Below, in pieces: positions 19,073 to 27,419 of a DNA stretch of 64,000 nt. The DNA is taken from positions 248,001 to 312,000 of the forward strand of contig NZ_QLMC01000005.1 of assembly GCF_003259745.1 (NCBI RefSeq), in the 5' to 3' direction. The position numbers were made by a program, and so were the translations under genes. The stretch comes from Larkinella arboricola. GTDB lineage: Bacteria; Bacteroidota; Bacteroidia; Cytophagales; Spirosomataceae. The first letter of the stretch is position 1. Each line of letters opens with the position of its first letter. The notes below the pieces were generated by a model. The model saw only the letters and a list, made by a program, of their open reading frames with translations. It searched no databases and was not told the origin of the DNA.

Positions 19073-19141
19073 AATGATAAATGATGAATGATGCGCGATA
19101 AGTTACTTTTCGGTTGTGCCTTCATCGTTCATCATTCATCA
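19073..19141. repeat. Heptamer-based inverted repeat between lpxA and the ABC ATPase gene
   Basis: ATGATAAATGATGAATGATG-type heptamers (19073-19092) are mirrored by CATCGTTCATCATTCATCA (19123-19141) across a 30-base spacer. The layout matches the repeat at 8937-9009 but uses a different heptamer. Similar short-heptamer hairpins are found between genes in related genomes, as I recall; that was not searched. Confidence 0.6.
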
Positions 19142-19155
19142 CCCCTAATTAAAAA

Positions 19156-19953
19156 TCACTCGCCTACTTCGCGGCCCGACGGTCCTTTCATGATGCCGCG
19201 TTCGGAGTTGCGGATGAAGTTGACGATTTCGTCGCGTTCGTCGGAAGGAGGCAGTTCCAGTTCGATGCGGGTCAGGGCTTCGGCGTTGTTCAGACCGCGC
19301 AGGTAGATGTAACGGTAAATTTCCTGAATCTGGTTGATCTGCTCGTTGGTATAGCCGCGCCGACGCAGCCCCACCGAGTTGATACCGGCGTAGGTGATGG
19401 GTTCGCGGGCGGCTTTCGAAAACGGCGGAACGTCTTTCCGCACCAGCGTTCCGCCCGAAATAAAGGCGTGGCTGCCGATTTTGGCAAACTGATGAACGGC
19501 ACTGAAGGCGCTGATAATCGCCCAGTCGCCCAGGTGAACGTGTCCGGCCATCTGGACGGTATTGCCGATGATGCAGTGGTTTCCGATCCGGCAGTCGTGC
19601 GCGACGTGGGCGTAGGCCATGATCAGGCAGTCGCTGCCGATTTCGGTTCTGCGGTGTTCTTCCGTTCCCCGGCTAACGGTAGCGTATTCGCGAATGGTGG
19701 TATTATCACCGACAAAAGTCAACGTATATTCCCCTCTGAATTTCAGATCCTGAGGAATCGCTGAGATGACACCACCGGGATAAATGCGGCAGTTTTTGCC
19801 GATGCGTGCTCCTTCGTTAATGACGGCATGGGAGCCGATCCAGGTCCCTTCTCCGATTTCCACATCTTTATGGATGATCGCGAACGGTTCGATAACGACG
19901 TTATGAGCAATTTTAGCCTCAGGATGAACGTATGCAAGTGGTTGAAGCATCAA
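19156..19953 (-). CDS. lpxA: UDP-N-acetylglucosamine acyltransferase
   Basis: This 265-residue left-handed beta-helix enzyme transfers a 3-hydroxyacyl chain from ACP to UDP-GlcNAc, the first step of lipid A synthesis. Hexapeptide repeats fill the N-terminal two thirds. The catalytic histidine is His119 in AHVAHDCRIGNH. The C-terminal part carries RRGYTNEQINQIQEIYRYIY, typical of LpxA. Length fits the family (262 in E. coli). It follows the lpxC-fabZ fusion by about 95 bases on the same strand. Confidence 0.95.
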   Translation of the reverse strand: MMLQPLAYVHPEAKIAHNVVIEPFAIIHKDVEIGEGTWIGSHAVINEGARIGKNCRIYPGGVISAIPQDLKFRGEYTLTFVGDNTTIREYATVSRGTEEHRRTEIGSDCLIMAYAHVAHDCRIGNHCIIGNTVQMAGHVHLGDWAIISAFSAVHQFAKIGSHAFISGGTLVRKDVPPFSKAAREPITYAGINSVGLRRRGYTNEQINQIQEIYRYIYLRGLNNAEALTRIELELPPSDERDEIVNFIRNSERGIMKGPSGREVGE

Positions 19954-20047
19954 CTGGGTGGTTTAACGTTTCAGGTTGATTGGTACGGGACTGGCAGGGA
20001 TGCTGAAATTCAACGGTTCCCTAAGCCGGATATTTCAAACCTTAAAC

Positions 20048-21442
20048 CTATTTTTTCTTAACAAGACTGGCGATCATTTCGGCTTCACAGACGAGTTGTC
20101 CGGCTACGTAACCCCGTCCGGACATTTTGACGATGCCCCGTTTCATGGGTGAGATAAACTCACAGCGGAAAATAACCGCATCGCCCGGAACCACGTTCCG
20201 GCGGAAACGGCAGTTTTCGATACCGATCAGGTAGGGCCAGTAATTCTCCGGATCGGGAACGGTGCTCAGCACCAGGATACCGCCGGTCTGGGCCATCGCT
20301 TCCAGTTGCAGCACGCCCGGCATAACCGGATTGCCCGGGAAGTGGCCCATAAAATACTGCTCGTTCATGGTGACGTTTTTGACGCCGACCACGCTGTTCT
20401 CGTCCAGCGCAATGATTTTGTCGATCATCTGGAACGGGTAGCGGTGGGGAAGCAGGCTGGCTATTTTCTGAAAGTCGTAAACAGGCGGTTGCTTCGGGTC
20501 GTAGGTCGGAATGTTATTCGACGCATTTTTCTGCATCAGCTTTTTGATTTTTTTCGCGAAAGCAACATTGGCCGCATGGCCGGGCCGGGCCGCCAGTATC
20601 TGGGCTTTGAGGGGTCGCCCGACAAGCGCCAGATCCCCCACGAGGTCAAGCAGCTTATGGCGGGCCATCTCGTTGGGGTAGTGCAGGTCGAGGTTATTCA
20701 GAATGCCTTCTTTTTTATTGACACTGACTTTCGGTTTGTTCAGCAGTTCGGCCAGGTAATCCAGTTCACCTTCCCGCACATCGCGGTCTACAATCACAAT
20801 GGCGTTGGTCAGATCACCGCCCTTGATCAGGTCCTGTTTGTAAAGTGCTTCCAGTTCGTGCAGAAACACAAATGTCCGGCACATGGCGATCTGCGACGAA
20901 AACTGGCTGATGTCGTTCAGGAAAGCGTGCTGGCTCGTAATTACCCGCGAGTTATAGTCCACCATAACCGTCAGCCGGTAATCGTTGAGCGGCAGGGCGG
21001 CAATTTCAATGTCTTTTTCTGGATTCTTGTAATGAACGTACTCGCTGATTTCGAAGTAGTTGCGGTAGGCGTTCTGTTCTTCAATACCGGCATCCTGCAA
21101 CGCTTCGATGAATTTGATCGAACTGCCGTCCATGATGGGTGGCTCCGGACCATCGAGCTGAATCAGCACGTTGTCGAGTTGCAGCCCGACGAGCGACGCC
21201 AGCGTATGTTCAACGGTATGAATCCGGGCTCCGTTCTGCTCCAGTGTGGTGCCGCGGGAAAGATCGACTACATTATCAACATCGGCATCCACAATCGGCT
21301 GACCCGGTAAATCGACGCGCTGGAATTTATAACCGTGGTTTGCCGGAGCGGGCAGGAACGTCATCGTTGCCACCACGCCGGTGTGCAATCCGACACCCGA
21401 GACGGAGACGGCTTTTTGAATCGTTTGCTGTTTGGTGTTCAT
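20048..21442 (-). CDS. lpxC-fabZ: LpxC-FabZ fusion: lipid A deacetylase and hydroxyacyl-ACP dehydratase
   Basis: The 464-residue protein joins two enzymes. Residues 1-305 are the zinc deacetylase LpxC, with His79 in HTVEHTLASL and the later NEMARHKLLDLVGD motif supplying metal ligands. Residues 320-464 are FabZ, a hot-dog-fold dehydratase with catalytic His and Glu in HFPGNPVMPGVLQLEAMAQ. This fusion is usual in Bacteroidota. It supplies lipid A synthesis and fatty acid elongation in the same locus as lpxD and lpxA. Confidence 0.97.
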   Translation of the reverse strand: MNTKQQTIQKAVSVSGVGLHTGVVATMTFLPAPANHGYKFQRVDLPGQPIVDADVDNVVDLSRGTTLEQNGARIHTVEHTLASLVGLQLDNVLIQLDGPEPPIMDGSSIKFIEALQDAGIEEQNAYRNYFEISEYVHYKNPEKDIEIAALPLNDYRLTVMVDYNSRVITSQHAFLNDISQFSSQIAMCRTFVFLHELEALYKQDLIKGGDLTNAIVIVDRDVREGELDYLAELLNKPKVSVNKKEGILNNLDLHYPNEMARHKLLDLVGDLALVGRPLKAQILAARPGHAANVAFAKKIKKLMQKNASNNIPTYDPKQPPVYDFQKIASLLPHRYPFQMIDKIIALDENSVVGVKNVTMNEQYFMGHFPGNPVMPGVLQLEAMAQTGGILVLSTVPDPENYWPYLIGIENCRFRRNVVPGDAVIFRCEFISPMKRGIVKMSGRGYVAGQLVCEAEMIASLVKKK

Positions 21443-21507
21443 TCCGTAAGCTTCTGACCTGAAGGGGTTAAGTCACTCGTAAACAGTTTTTTGCCGGTTG
21501 CGGGTGA

Positions 21508-22539
21508 CTACTGATTGTTTAATTTATTTTCTAACGCATGGATGCGTTTTTCGAGCTCCGGCAGCCGCTGGTAAACCACCTGCGAACGCAGGGCGTCCTT
21601 CAATTCAACGGCGGGTGCTCCGAACATCGATAAGCCTTCCTGTTTGATCGACTTCATAATGCCGGCCTGCGCTGCAATTTTCGTCTGGTTGGCAATCATC
21701 AGGTGACCGCTTACCCCGACCTGTCCGCCAATCTGGCAATTTTCGCCAATTTTGGAGGAACCCGCAATGCCAGCCTGAGCCGCCACAACCGTATTTCTGC
21801 CGATTTCAACGTTATGGGCCACCTGAATCAGGTTGTCTATTTTAGCGCCCTGCCGAATGATGGTGGATCCCATCGTGGCGCAATCAATGGTGGTATTGGC
21901 GCCGATGCTGACGTTATCTTCCAGGATGACGTTCCCCAACTGCGGTATGGGCCGGTACGTTCCGTCGGGCTGCGGAGCAAAGCCGAAGCCCTCGCTGCCG
22001 ATGACGGCATTGGGTTTAACGACACAGTTCTGGCCGATTACCGTATTGTCGAGGATTTTGGCACCGCTATGAATAACCGTATTGTCGCCAACGGTGACGT
22101 TTTTGCCAATATAGACCTGCGGGTAAATTTTGACGTTGTTGCCGATCCGGCAATTTTCGCCGATGTATGAAAAGGCTCCCCGGTAAATACCGTCGCCCAC
22201 CTGCGCGCTGTCGGCGATGAAAGACGGTTGTTCAATGCCGGTTTTTTCGATGTTCCGAAGCCGGTTTACCTGTTCGAGTAAAGTTGAAAAAGCGGAATAG
22301 GAGTTATCTACGAAAATTAAAGTCGCCTTGACGGGTTGCCGCGGCTGAAAATGCTTGCTGACAATGACGGCCGATGCGGCTGTTGTATACAGGTAATGTT
22401 CGTATTTGAGATTGGATAAAAAGGAGATGCTGCCTTCTTTTCCCTCTTCGATTTTGGACAGTTGATTGATTTTCAGAGAATCATTCCCATCAACCGTACC
22501 GCCGAGCAGGGCAGCAATCTGCTTCACTGTAAATTCCAT
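21508..22539 (-). CDS. lpxD: UDP-3-O-acylglucosamine N-acyltransferase
   Basis: The 343-residue protein has an N-terminal uridine-binding domain ([20 protein letters not shown]) and a long hexapeptide-repeat beta-helix (about 105-315). It ends in a short helical segment ([15 protein letters not shown]). The catalytic histidine lies in [10 protein letters not shown]. It adds the second acyl chain to the LpxC product. The ATG at 22539 is chosen because LpxD proteins begin there. A frame opening at 22659 would add 40 unrelated residues and overlap the HD-domain gene. Confidence 0.95.
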   Translation of the reverse strand: MEFTVKQIAALLGGTVDGNDSLKINQLSKIEEGKEGSISFLSNLKYEHYLYTTAASAVIVSKHFQPRQPVKATLIFVDNSYSAFSTLLEQVNRLRNIEKTGIEQPSFIADSAQVGDGIYRGAFSYIGENCRIGNNVKIYPQVYIGKNVTVGDNTVIHSGAKILDNTVIGQNCVVKPNAVIGSEGFGFAPQPDGTYRPIPQLGNVILEDNVSIGANTTIDCATMGSTIIRQGAKIDNLIQVAHNVEIGRNTVVAAQAGIAGSSKIGENCQIGGQVGVSGHLMIANQTKIAAQAGIMKSIKQEGLSMFGAPAVELKDALRSQVVYQRLPELEKRIHALENKLNNQ

Positions 22540-22613
22540 AGAGTTGACGTTGTCGTCGTTGGAGCTATGTATGAGTTGGATAATCGTGCCGCTAAGGTAG
22601 AGAACAAATTGAA

Positions 22614-23888
22614 CTATACCAACCGGACAGGTTGTTGAGTCAGGTTTTTCGCCCAGCAAACGTAGTATCGTTTGACCATGTTGGTGAGCGCTTTAATACC
22701 GGGAAGATCGGACGCATCGGCAATGTCGATGATTCGACCGTCTTTCATTTTGATGTTTATGTTGTCAATGGAAGGCAAATAAGCCGAGTTGGTCGCCACG
22801 CCTTCGACCAGAAAATAGGAGAGTTCGTCCTGCTGAAGCCCGGCATCCAGCAACTGCTGCTCGATTTCGCGCACCAGTTCACCGGCAAACGGAACATCCG
22901 ACATCAGGATTTTAAAAAGCCGCCGGTCGAGCAGCAGTTGACAAAGGGTGGATAAAACCCGGTCGGGGTGTTGGCTCCAGAATTTGATGCACGTCCAGAT
23001 GTCGTAATCATCCAGTTGAGAAAAGGCGCGGAGGTATTCCGGGTGCTGTTCAAAATCGTCCATTGTAATTTTCCGGGACAGGAACGTGTGCAGGGCCGGG
23101 GTTGTAAAAACCGTCGGCACGCCGGAATACTCAGCCTCGGTCTGGCTGAGTAAAAACCGGGCCCGCCGGATAATCTGCAACAGCATGGCTTCGGCGCAGA
23201 GGGAGGTTTTGTGCAGGTACACCTGCCAGTACATCAACCGGCGGGAGCTCAGAAAATTTTCGATGCTCAGAATGCCTTTTCCTTCCACCACCAGGTGGTC
23301 ATCCACCAGGTCCAGCATTTTAATGATGCGGTCGGCGCCGATGGTTCCTTCGGCTACCCCCGTGTAGAAACAGTCGCGGTTGAGGTAATCCATGCGGTCC
23401 ATGTCCAGCTGACTGGAAACCAGTTGATGAAAGAAAGGCCGGTGGTAGGTTCCTTCAAACATCTGAATGGCCAGCGTCAGCCCGCCCCCAAACTGCCGGT
23501 TCAGTTCGTGCATCAGCAGCAGCGACAGGCGTTCGTGCGGGATGCCTTCCAGAATCGTATATTCCAGTACGTGCGAAAACGGTCCGTGGCCGATATCGTG
23601 CAGGAGAATGGCAATCTGGGCCGCGTCGCACTCGGCTTCCGAAATCTTGTGGCCTTTGCTACGCAGGGTCTGGATGGCCTGCCCCATCAGGTGCATGGCG
23701 CCCAGGGCGTGATGAAACCGCGTGTGCAGGGCACCGGGATAGACCAGTTCCGACAGGCCGAGCTGTTTAATCCGCCGGAGCCGCTGGAAATACGGGTGTT
23801 CGACCAAATCAAACGTCAGATCGTTTGGCAGGGTAATAAACCCGTAGACGGGGTCATTAAGGATTTTTTTCTTGTTCTGAGAGGCCAA
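22614..23888 (-). CDS. HD-domain phosphohydrolase (SAMHD1/dGTPase-like)
   Basis: This protein of about 424 residues has an HD metal-binding domain with [16 protein letters not shown] and upstream TRFHHALG. The later [17 protein letters not shown] is the family's conserved region around the second part of the metal site. Relatives are dNTP triphosphohydrolase-like; the true substrate is unproven. No ATG lies near the expected N-terminus. A TTG at 23888 (then [17 protein letters not shown]) is chosen because a -7-like TATATTTG sits just upstream at 23913-23920, which would exclude the longer TTG start at 23936. The start is uncertain. Confidence 0.85.
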   Translation of the reverse strand: MASQNKKKILNDPVYGFITLPNDLTFDLVEHPYFQRLRRIKQLGLSELVYPGALHTRFHHALGAMHLMGQAIQTLRSKGHKISEAECDAAQIAILLHDIGHGPFSHVLEYTILEGIPHERLSLLLMHELNRQFGGGLTLAIQMFEGTYHRPFFHQLVSSQLDMDRMDYLNRDCFYTGVAEGTIGADRIIKMLDLVDDHLVVEGKGILSIENFLSSRRLMYWQVYLHKTSLCAEAMLLQIIRRARFLLSQTEAEYSGVPTVFTTPALHTFLSRKITMDDFEQHPEYLRAFSQLDDYDIWTCIKFWSQHPDRVLSTLCQLLLDRRLFKILMSDVPFAGELVREIEQQLLDAGLQQDELSYFLVEGVATNSAYLPSIDNINIKMKDGRIIDIADASDLPGIKALTNMVKRYYVCWAKNLTQQPVRLV

Positions 23889-23912
23889 CGGCGAATGGTG
23901 CAGGTTTACAGG

Positions 23913-23920
23913 CAAATATA
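23913..23920 (-). promoter_or_regulatory. -7 element-like TATATTTG upstream of the HD-domain gene
   Basis: On the minus strand the octamer TATATTTG matches the Bacteroidota -7 consensus TAnnTTTG. The -33 part is weak. It would place the transcription start about 20 bases before the TTG chosen as translation start. Confidence 0.4.
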
Positions 23921-23988
23921 CGCCAAAAGGGTACAAAATGTTGCGGGATAGGCCGGTCCATCGAGCGAACGGACTTTTGTCTGAACAA

Positions 23989-24019
23989 TTTGTCGTAAAA
24001 GCCTATTTTTATATATTTG
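23989..24019 (+). promoter_or_regulatory. Bacteroidota-type promoter of the tRNA gene
   Basis: TTTG (23989-23992), 19 bases, then TATATTTG (24012-24019) is a near-perfect match to the -33/-7 promoter pattern of this phylum. It lies about 45 bases before the tRNA gene and points towards it. Confidence 0.75.
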
Positions 24020-24063
24020 CAAACGCTTTCTTCGTTTGGAGCAAGCGGCCGGGTTACCGGTTC

Positions 24064-24137
24064 GGGCCTATAGCTCATTCGGTTAGAGCAACTGACTCAT
24101 AATCAGTAGGTGCTTGGTTCGATTCCAAGTGGGCCCA
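24064..24137 (+). tRNA. tRNA with CAU anticodon, probably tRNA-Ile2 (or tRNA-Met)
   Basis: The 74-base sequence folds into a full cloverleaf. The acceptor stem GGGCCTA pairs with TGGGCCC, the D arm is GCTC/GAGC, the anticodon stem-loop is ACTGA-CTCATAA-TCAGT, and the T arm is CTTGG/CCAAG. The discriminator is A and CCA is not encoded. The anticodon is CAT. The acceptor pairs C4-G69 and C5-G68 match the known lysidine-synthase determinants of E. coli tRNA-Ile2, so the mature anticodon is likely lysidine-AU reading AUA. Elongator Met cannot be excluded. The prophage integrase starts just downstream. Confidence 0.93.
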
Positions 24138-24140
24138 CGA
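24100..24140 (+). other. Putative left attachment site (attL) in the tRNA 3' half
   Basis: Tyrosine integrases commonly recombine within the 3' half of a tRNA gene and restore it. Here an integrase gene begins 115 bases after an intact tRNA and phage genes follow for 40 kb. The exact core cannot be set because the right copy (attR) lies outside the window; I saw no second copy of the tRNA 3' end to 64000. Confidence 0.5.
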
Positions 24141-24160
24141 AACACGAAAATTACCCTAAA

Positions 24161-24194
24161 AAACCCCGAAAACAGGCTGTTTTCGGGGTTTTTC
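24161..24194 (+). terminator. Intrinsic terminator after the tRNA gene
   Basis: A 10-12-base stem, CCCCGAAAAC (from 24164) paired with GTTTTCGGGG (to 24188), is followed by TTTTT. It lies between the tRNA and the integrase. As it is downstream of the presumed att core, it may be carried by the phage. Confidence 0.85.
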
Positions 24195-24252
24195 CGTTTC
24201 CTAATCGGTTTCCTAATAAAATTCCACGCCAATTTTTCCTAATTCTCTCCTA

Positions 24253-25524
24253 ATGGGAAATCATCAGACCTTCAGTCAAAAGGTGATCATCAAGGATGAT
24301 TACGTGAAGAAAGATGGCACCAGCCAGATACACATTTATGTGTCGATTGACGGGAAATGGACCCGGATTCCGCTTAAAATCTCATGGCCGCCAAGCCACT
24401 TTGATAAGGCCGCCGGAAAGCTGAAACCGCGCCATGAGAAGGACCAGGACTGCACTGATTACAGCATGATCATTGTCACCGAATGCAGCAAAATCAATGA
24501 GATTTTTAAGTCACACCGGCTATCTGGAAAAGTGCTGACCATCGATAATCTGGAAAGGGAGTATTACAACTTCAAGGCGCGTAACTGCTTTCTGCGGTAC
24601 TTCGATAATGAATCAAGGGAACGGTATAAACGTCGGAAGATTGAGAAGGGAACCTACGATTGCAACCAGGTCGCGTTGAATAAGCTGAACGAGTTTTGGA
24701 TTAAGGAGTGCCAGAAGAAGGTAAAAGGTAGGAGGGAAGAAGCACCAGTGGAGCCAGAACGGTTCCCACATCCCTTGCCGTTCAACCAGCTAACGAAGCA
24801 ACTATTGGAGAACTTTGCGGCCTTCTGCAAAAATCAACACGGTAATGAGCCGGTAACAATTTCTAAAAATCTTCGGGACATTAAAACCTACGTCAACCGG
24901 GCGCTGGAAGACAAACACGTCTTTGATAATCCGTTTAAAAACTTCAAATACAAGGCGATTGAAAGTTTACCACACGCCCATACAGAAGAAGAATTACAGG
25001 CGCTTTTGAAGCTGGTAAATCACCCCGTCACCTCTGATGCCTGGCGTCAGGTTTTAGCCCATTATCTGTACAGTTGTTTTACGGGCCTTCGTATCTCTGA
25101 CATCCAGGCTGTCAGCCATGATAACATACAGGGTGATTGGCTGGTGATTAAGCCGTACAAAACCAGGCGCTTTAATAAGATCGTCCGGATACCCCTGCAC
25201 CCGATCTGTCAGACCTTTATTCATTCCACCACCGGGAAATTATTCAAGACCTTTTCTGAACAGTATACTAACCGGATTTTAAAGAAAATCGGCGAATACC
25301 TTAAGTTTCCGTTCGATCCAACAACCCATACTGCCCGGCATACCTTCGGAACTCTGTTTATTGAATTAGGCGGTGATGTGGTTACGCTGAAGGATTATAT
25401 GGGACATTCAAATCTTGAAACGACTATGAAGTACGTCCATATAAGCGAGAAGCGGAAGAAGGAGAAGATCAATGTTTTCGATAAGCTATTCTGCAAACAG
25501 GAAAACAAAAAAGATGCTGCCTGA
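24253..25524 (+). CDS. int: Phage tyrosine integrase
   Basis: This 423-residue site-specific recombinase has an N-terminal arm-binding region (about 1-95), a SAM-like core-binding domain (about 105-230) and a C-terminal catalytic domain. The catalytic residues are Arg280 (FTGLRISD), His359 and Arg362 (HTARHTFG), His385 (MGHSNLETT) and nucleophile Tyr394. It is complete and likely active. It reads away from the tRNA, opposite to nearly all other prophage genes. It most likely integrated the element at the tRNA 3' end. Confidence 0.95.
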   Translation: MGNHQTFSQKVIIKDDYVKKDGTSQIHIYVSIDGKWTRIPLKISWPPSHFDKAAGKLKPRHEKDQDCTDYSMIIVTECSKINEIFKSHRLSGKVLTIDNLEREYYNFKARNCFLRYFDNESRERYKRRKIEKGTYDCNQVALNKLNEFWIKECQKKVKGRREEAPVEPERFPHPLPFNQLTKQLLENFAAFCKNQHGNEPVTISKNLRDIKTYVNRALEDKHVFDNPFKNFKYKAIESLPHAHTEEELQALLKLVNHPVTSDAWRQVLAHYLYSCFTGLRISDIQAVSHDNIQGDWLVIKPYKTRRFNKIVRIPLHPICQTFIHSTTGKLFKTFSEQYTNRILKKIGEYLKFPFDPTTHTARHTFGTLFIELGGDVVTLKDYMGHSNLETTMKYVHISEKRKKEKINVFDKLFCKQENKKDAA

Positions 25525-25553
25525 AAAAGCCCTTCCGCTCTGGAAGGGCTTTT
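25525..25553 (+). terminator. Intrinsic terminator of the integrase gene
   Basis: A 12-base perfect stem (AAAAGCCCTTCC, GGAAGGGCTTTT) with a 5-base loop starts at the base after the integrase stop codon. The stem's own T run and the A run on the other strand make it usable in both directions. Confidence 0.9.
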
Positions 25554-25618
25554 ACCAAATATTATATAAGTTTTCGATCTGTCGACCTGGTTGAATCTCC
25601 AAAGATTATTCTCTCAAT

Positions 25619-25825
25619 TTAAAGTATTTGCTCAGTTCTTAATGCTCTTTCAATTTTTTCAATTACGTTTCCAAAGGGCTCTCTTACTGTAATATCCCTG
25701 TTTGTCAACCAAATTTTAGTCATTTCAACCCCATCCTTCCCAACACTAGTAATTGCTTGAATTACATCAATGTTGATTACATACTCTTGATTAGTAAATT
25801 CAATAACGCGAATAAATCTAGCCAT
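25619..25825 (-). CDS. Small protein of unknown function
   Basis: The 68-residue product is AT-rich in codon use, unlike the tail genes beside it. It alternates beta-prone segments: RVIEFTNQEYVINIDVIQAI, then TKIWLTNRDITVREPF, then a helix VIEKIERALRT. That pattern faintly recalls the FlbD fold (a short beta protein with a tail helix), but no function can be claimed. It is the last minus-strand gene before the convergent integrase and may be cargo. Confidence 0.6.
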   Translation of the reverse strand: MARFIRVIEFTNQEYVINIDVIQAITSVGKDGVEMTKIWLTNRDITVREPFGNVIEKIERALRTEQIL

Positions 25826-25934
25826 AATTTTAAAGTTTAGTTTAGATGCCGGTCACCCGGCTATTGAAGAACGTTGAGCAAATCAGATTGTATTCAAAAT
25901 TCACGCATTCAGGGCGAAACTGACAGGACGGCTT

Positions 25935-27356
25935 TTATACCTTCCACAAATCCACTTCCGCCGGAATAATATTTTCATCGGCACCCAACACCGCTTTCAT
26001 GCTGCCGATGATATAATTGACCCCCCGGATATGCACCTTATTCCGGAAACGGAAGGTTGCCAAATCCGCCGGAGTCAGGTACAGAATCTTCCGGATCAGG
26101 AATGTATTGGCCTTAAACCGCTCAAACGCTCGCCAATGGTAGTCCACCAGGTTCCCCGCGCCGTTCCACACTAGCCGCCGTCCGTTGATTTCATTGGTGG
26201 CCACCGGTCGGCCGTCAGTTATCCCTTTCCAGAATAACAGGCGGGGCATTCCCCGGGCTGCTGAATCCTTGTTATAGACACTAATTCCCGGTTGTGAAGT
26301 CATGGCCAAACCGCTGGTAGGGTTGGTCTGAAGGGTACTGAACCGGCTTTGGATCGGGAGCAAACTTCCCCCGGCGGTCTGGGCTGTTTCGGCCGTCGTG
26401 TATTTATCGAAATCCGCCGGGATCGGCTTCATTAACGCATCGTTGCCGTCAATGGCATACGATAGTTCCAGCCGGTTCTGTAGCTCCGGAAGCTTCGTAT
26501 GCGTCGGTTCGGCCTTGGCGCTCCAATCCAGCATCGTCGGAGCCTTCAGGATGTCATCCGAATAATCCAGGGTACATAAACGCCTACGGACGTCAAAGTC
26601 CATGTACAGGTTGAATTTCTGCCGGAGCGCAATCAGCAGTTGCGGGAACGACAGTTCCGGCAGGTGGTTTTGATACTGGATCGTCGAAAGTTCGTCCAGG
26701 CTGTACAGGTTGAAGAACAACAGCCGCAAAATGTCCGGGTCTTCCAGAAAGCCGCCATCAAACTGCCACCCCGTCATTTCACCAAATTGCTGAAATAGCC
26801 AGGGCAGAAAAACCATAGGAACACGGGCCTTTTCGTCCATCACTCCGGACACCACATCGACCCGGTTCATGGCATTATTAAATCCCGGTACTGAACCGTT
26901 ATTTCCATAAAATCCCGGGTTTTCAACCTGGGGGAAGGCGAAGGGGGCAGTTAGGTGATCGACGTCCAGCACCGGAGCCGCCGGAGCCGCCACCGATCCG
27001 AAGTCAATATCCGGCAACAACACATTTTGCAGATCACCGAATATTTCCCCGAGGTTCTGCGTGAAGTACAGGTTATAGCTGCCCGAGGGAGCGTCCTGAA
27101 TCTTCACGTAACCACGCTCAATCAGTTGGGTATTCACATACTTCTCACAATAAAACTTTCGATTTCGGTAAGGTACCTGAGCCTGATTGACAAAGCCCAG
27201 AATCCGCCGGTTTAAGGGTGTGTCGGGCAGGGTAAATCCGTACACGCGTGAACCCTGCACCGCCGAAAAGTCCAGCATGGGGTTAAAACGTTCCAGCGTC
27301 AGACGCGTTCCGGGCGTCATATCGACGCTATAGCCATCAATTCGAATATCAACCAT
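25935..27356 (-). CDS. Phage structural protein, probable distal tail or baseplate component
   Basis: I do not recognise a named family for this 473-residue protein. It lies directly downstream of the tape-measure gene in transcription order, where distal tail or baseplate hub proteins are encoded in siphoviruses. It opens with a short beta-rich region (DIRIDGYSVDMTPGTRLTLERFNPMLDFS). It has no signal peptide or membrane segment and ends with a beta-rich FRNKVHIRGVNYIIGSMKAVLG. The tail assignment is from position only. Confidence 0.7.
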   Translation of the reverse strand: MVDIRIDGYSVDMTPGTRLTLERFNPMLDFSAVQGSRVYGFTLPDTPLNRRILGFVNQAQVPYRNRKFYCEKYVNTQLIERGYVKIQDAPSGSYNLYFTQNLGEIFGDLQNVLLPDIDFGSVAAPAAPVLDVDHLTAPFAFPQVENPGFYGNNGSVPGFNNAMNRVDVVSGVMDEKARVPMVFLPWLFQQFGEMTGWQFDGGFLEDPDILRLLFFNLYSLDELSTIQYQNHLPELSFPQLLIALRQKFNLYMDFDVRRRLCTLDYSDDILKAPTMLDWSAKAEPTHTKLPELQNRLELSYAIDGNDALMKPIPADFDKYTTAETAQTAGGSLLPIQSRFSTLQTNPTSGLAMTSQPGISVYNKDSAARGMPRLLFWKGITDGRPVATNEINGRRLVWNGAGNLVDYHWRAFERFKANTFLIRKILYLTPADLATFRFRNKVHIRGVNYIIGSMKAVLGADENIIPAEVDLWKV

Positions 27357-27374
27357 GGGTGTTGTGTTTGAAGG

Positions 27375-27407
27375 GATCGACCGGCGAAACCAATCGGCCG
27401 GCCGATC
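27375..27407. repeat. Hairpin between tape-measure and distal tail genes
   Basis: GATCGACCGGC (27375-27385) and GCCGGCCGATC (27397-27407) pair with one mismatch across an 11-base loop. No T run follows on the minus strand, so it is more likely an mRNA structure than a terminator. Confidence 0.45.
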
Positions 27408-27419
27408 CAGAATGCAGAT

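Noticed and set aside
20306-21310. Plus-strand open frame (334 codons) over lpxC-fabZ
   Set aside because: Antisense shadow of a well-supported fusion enzyme; no start context or domain.
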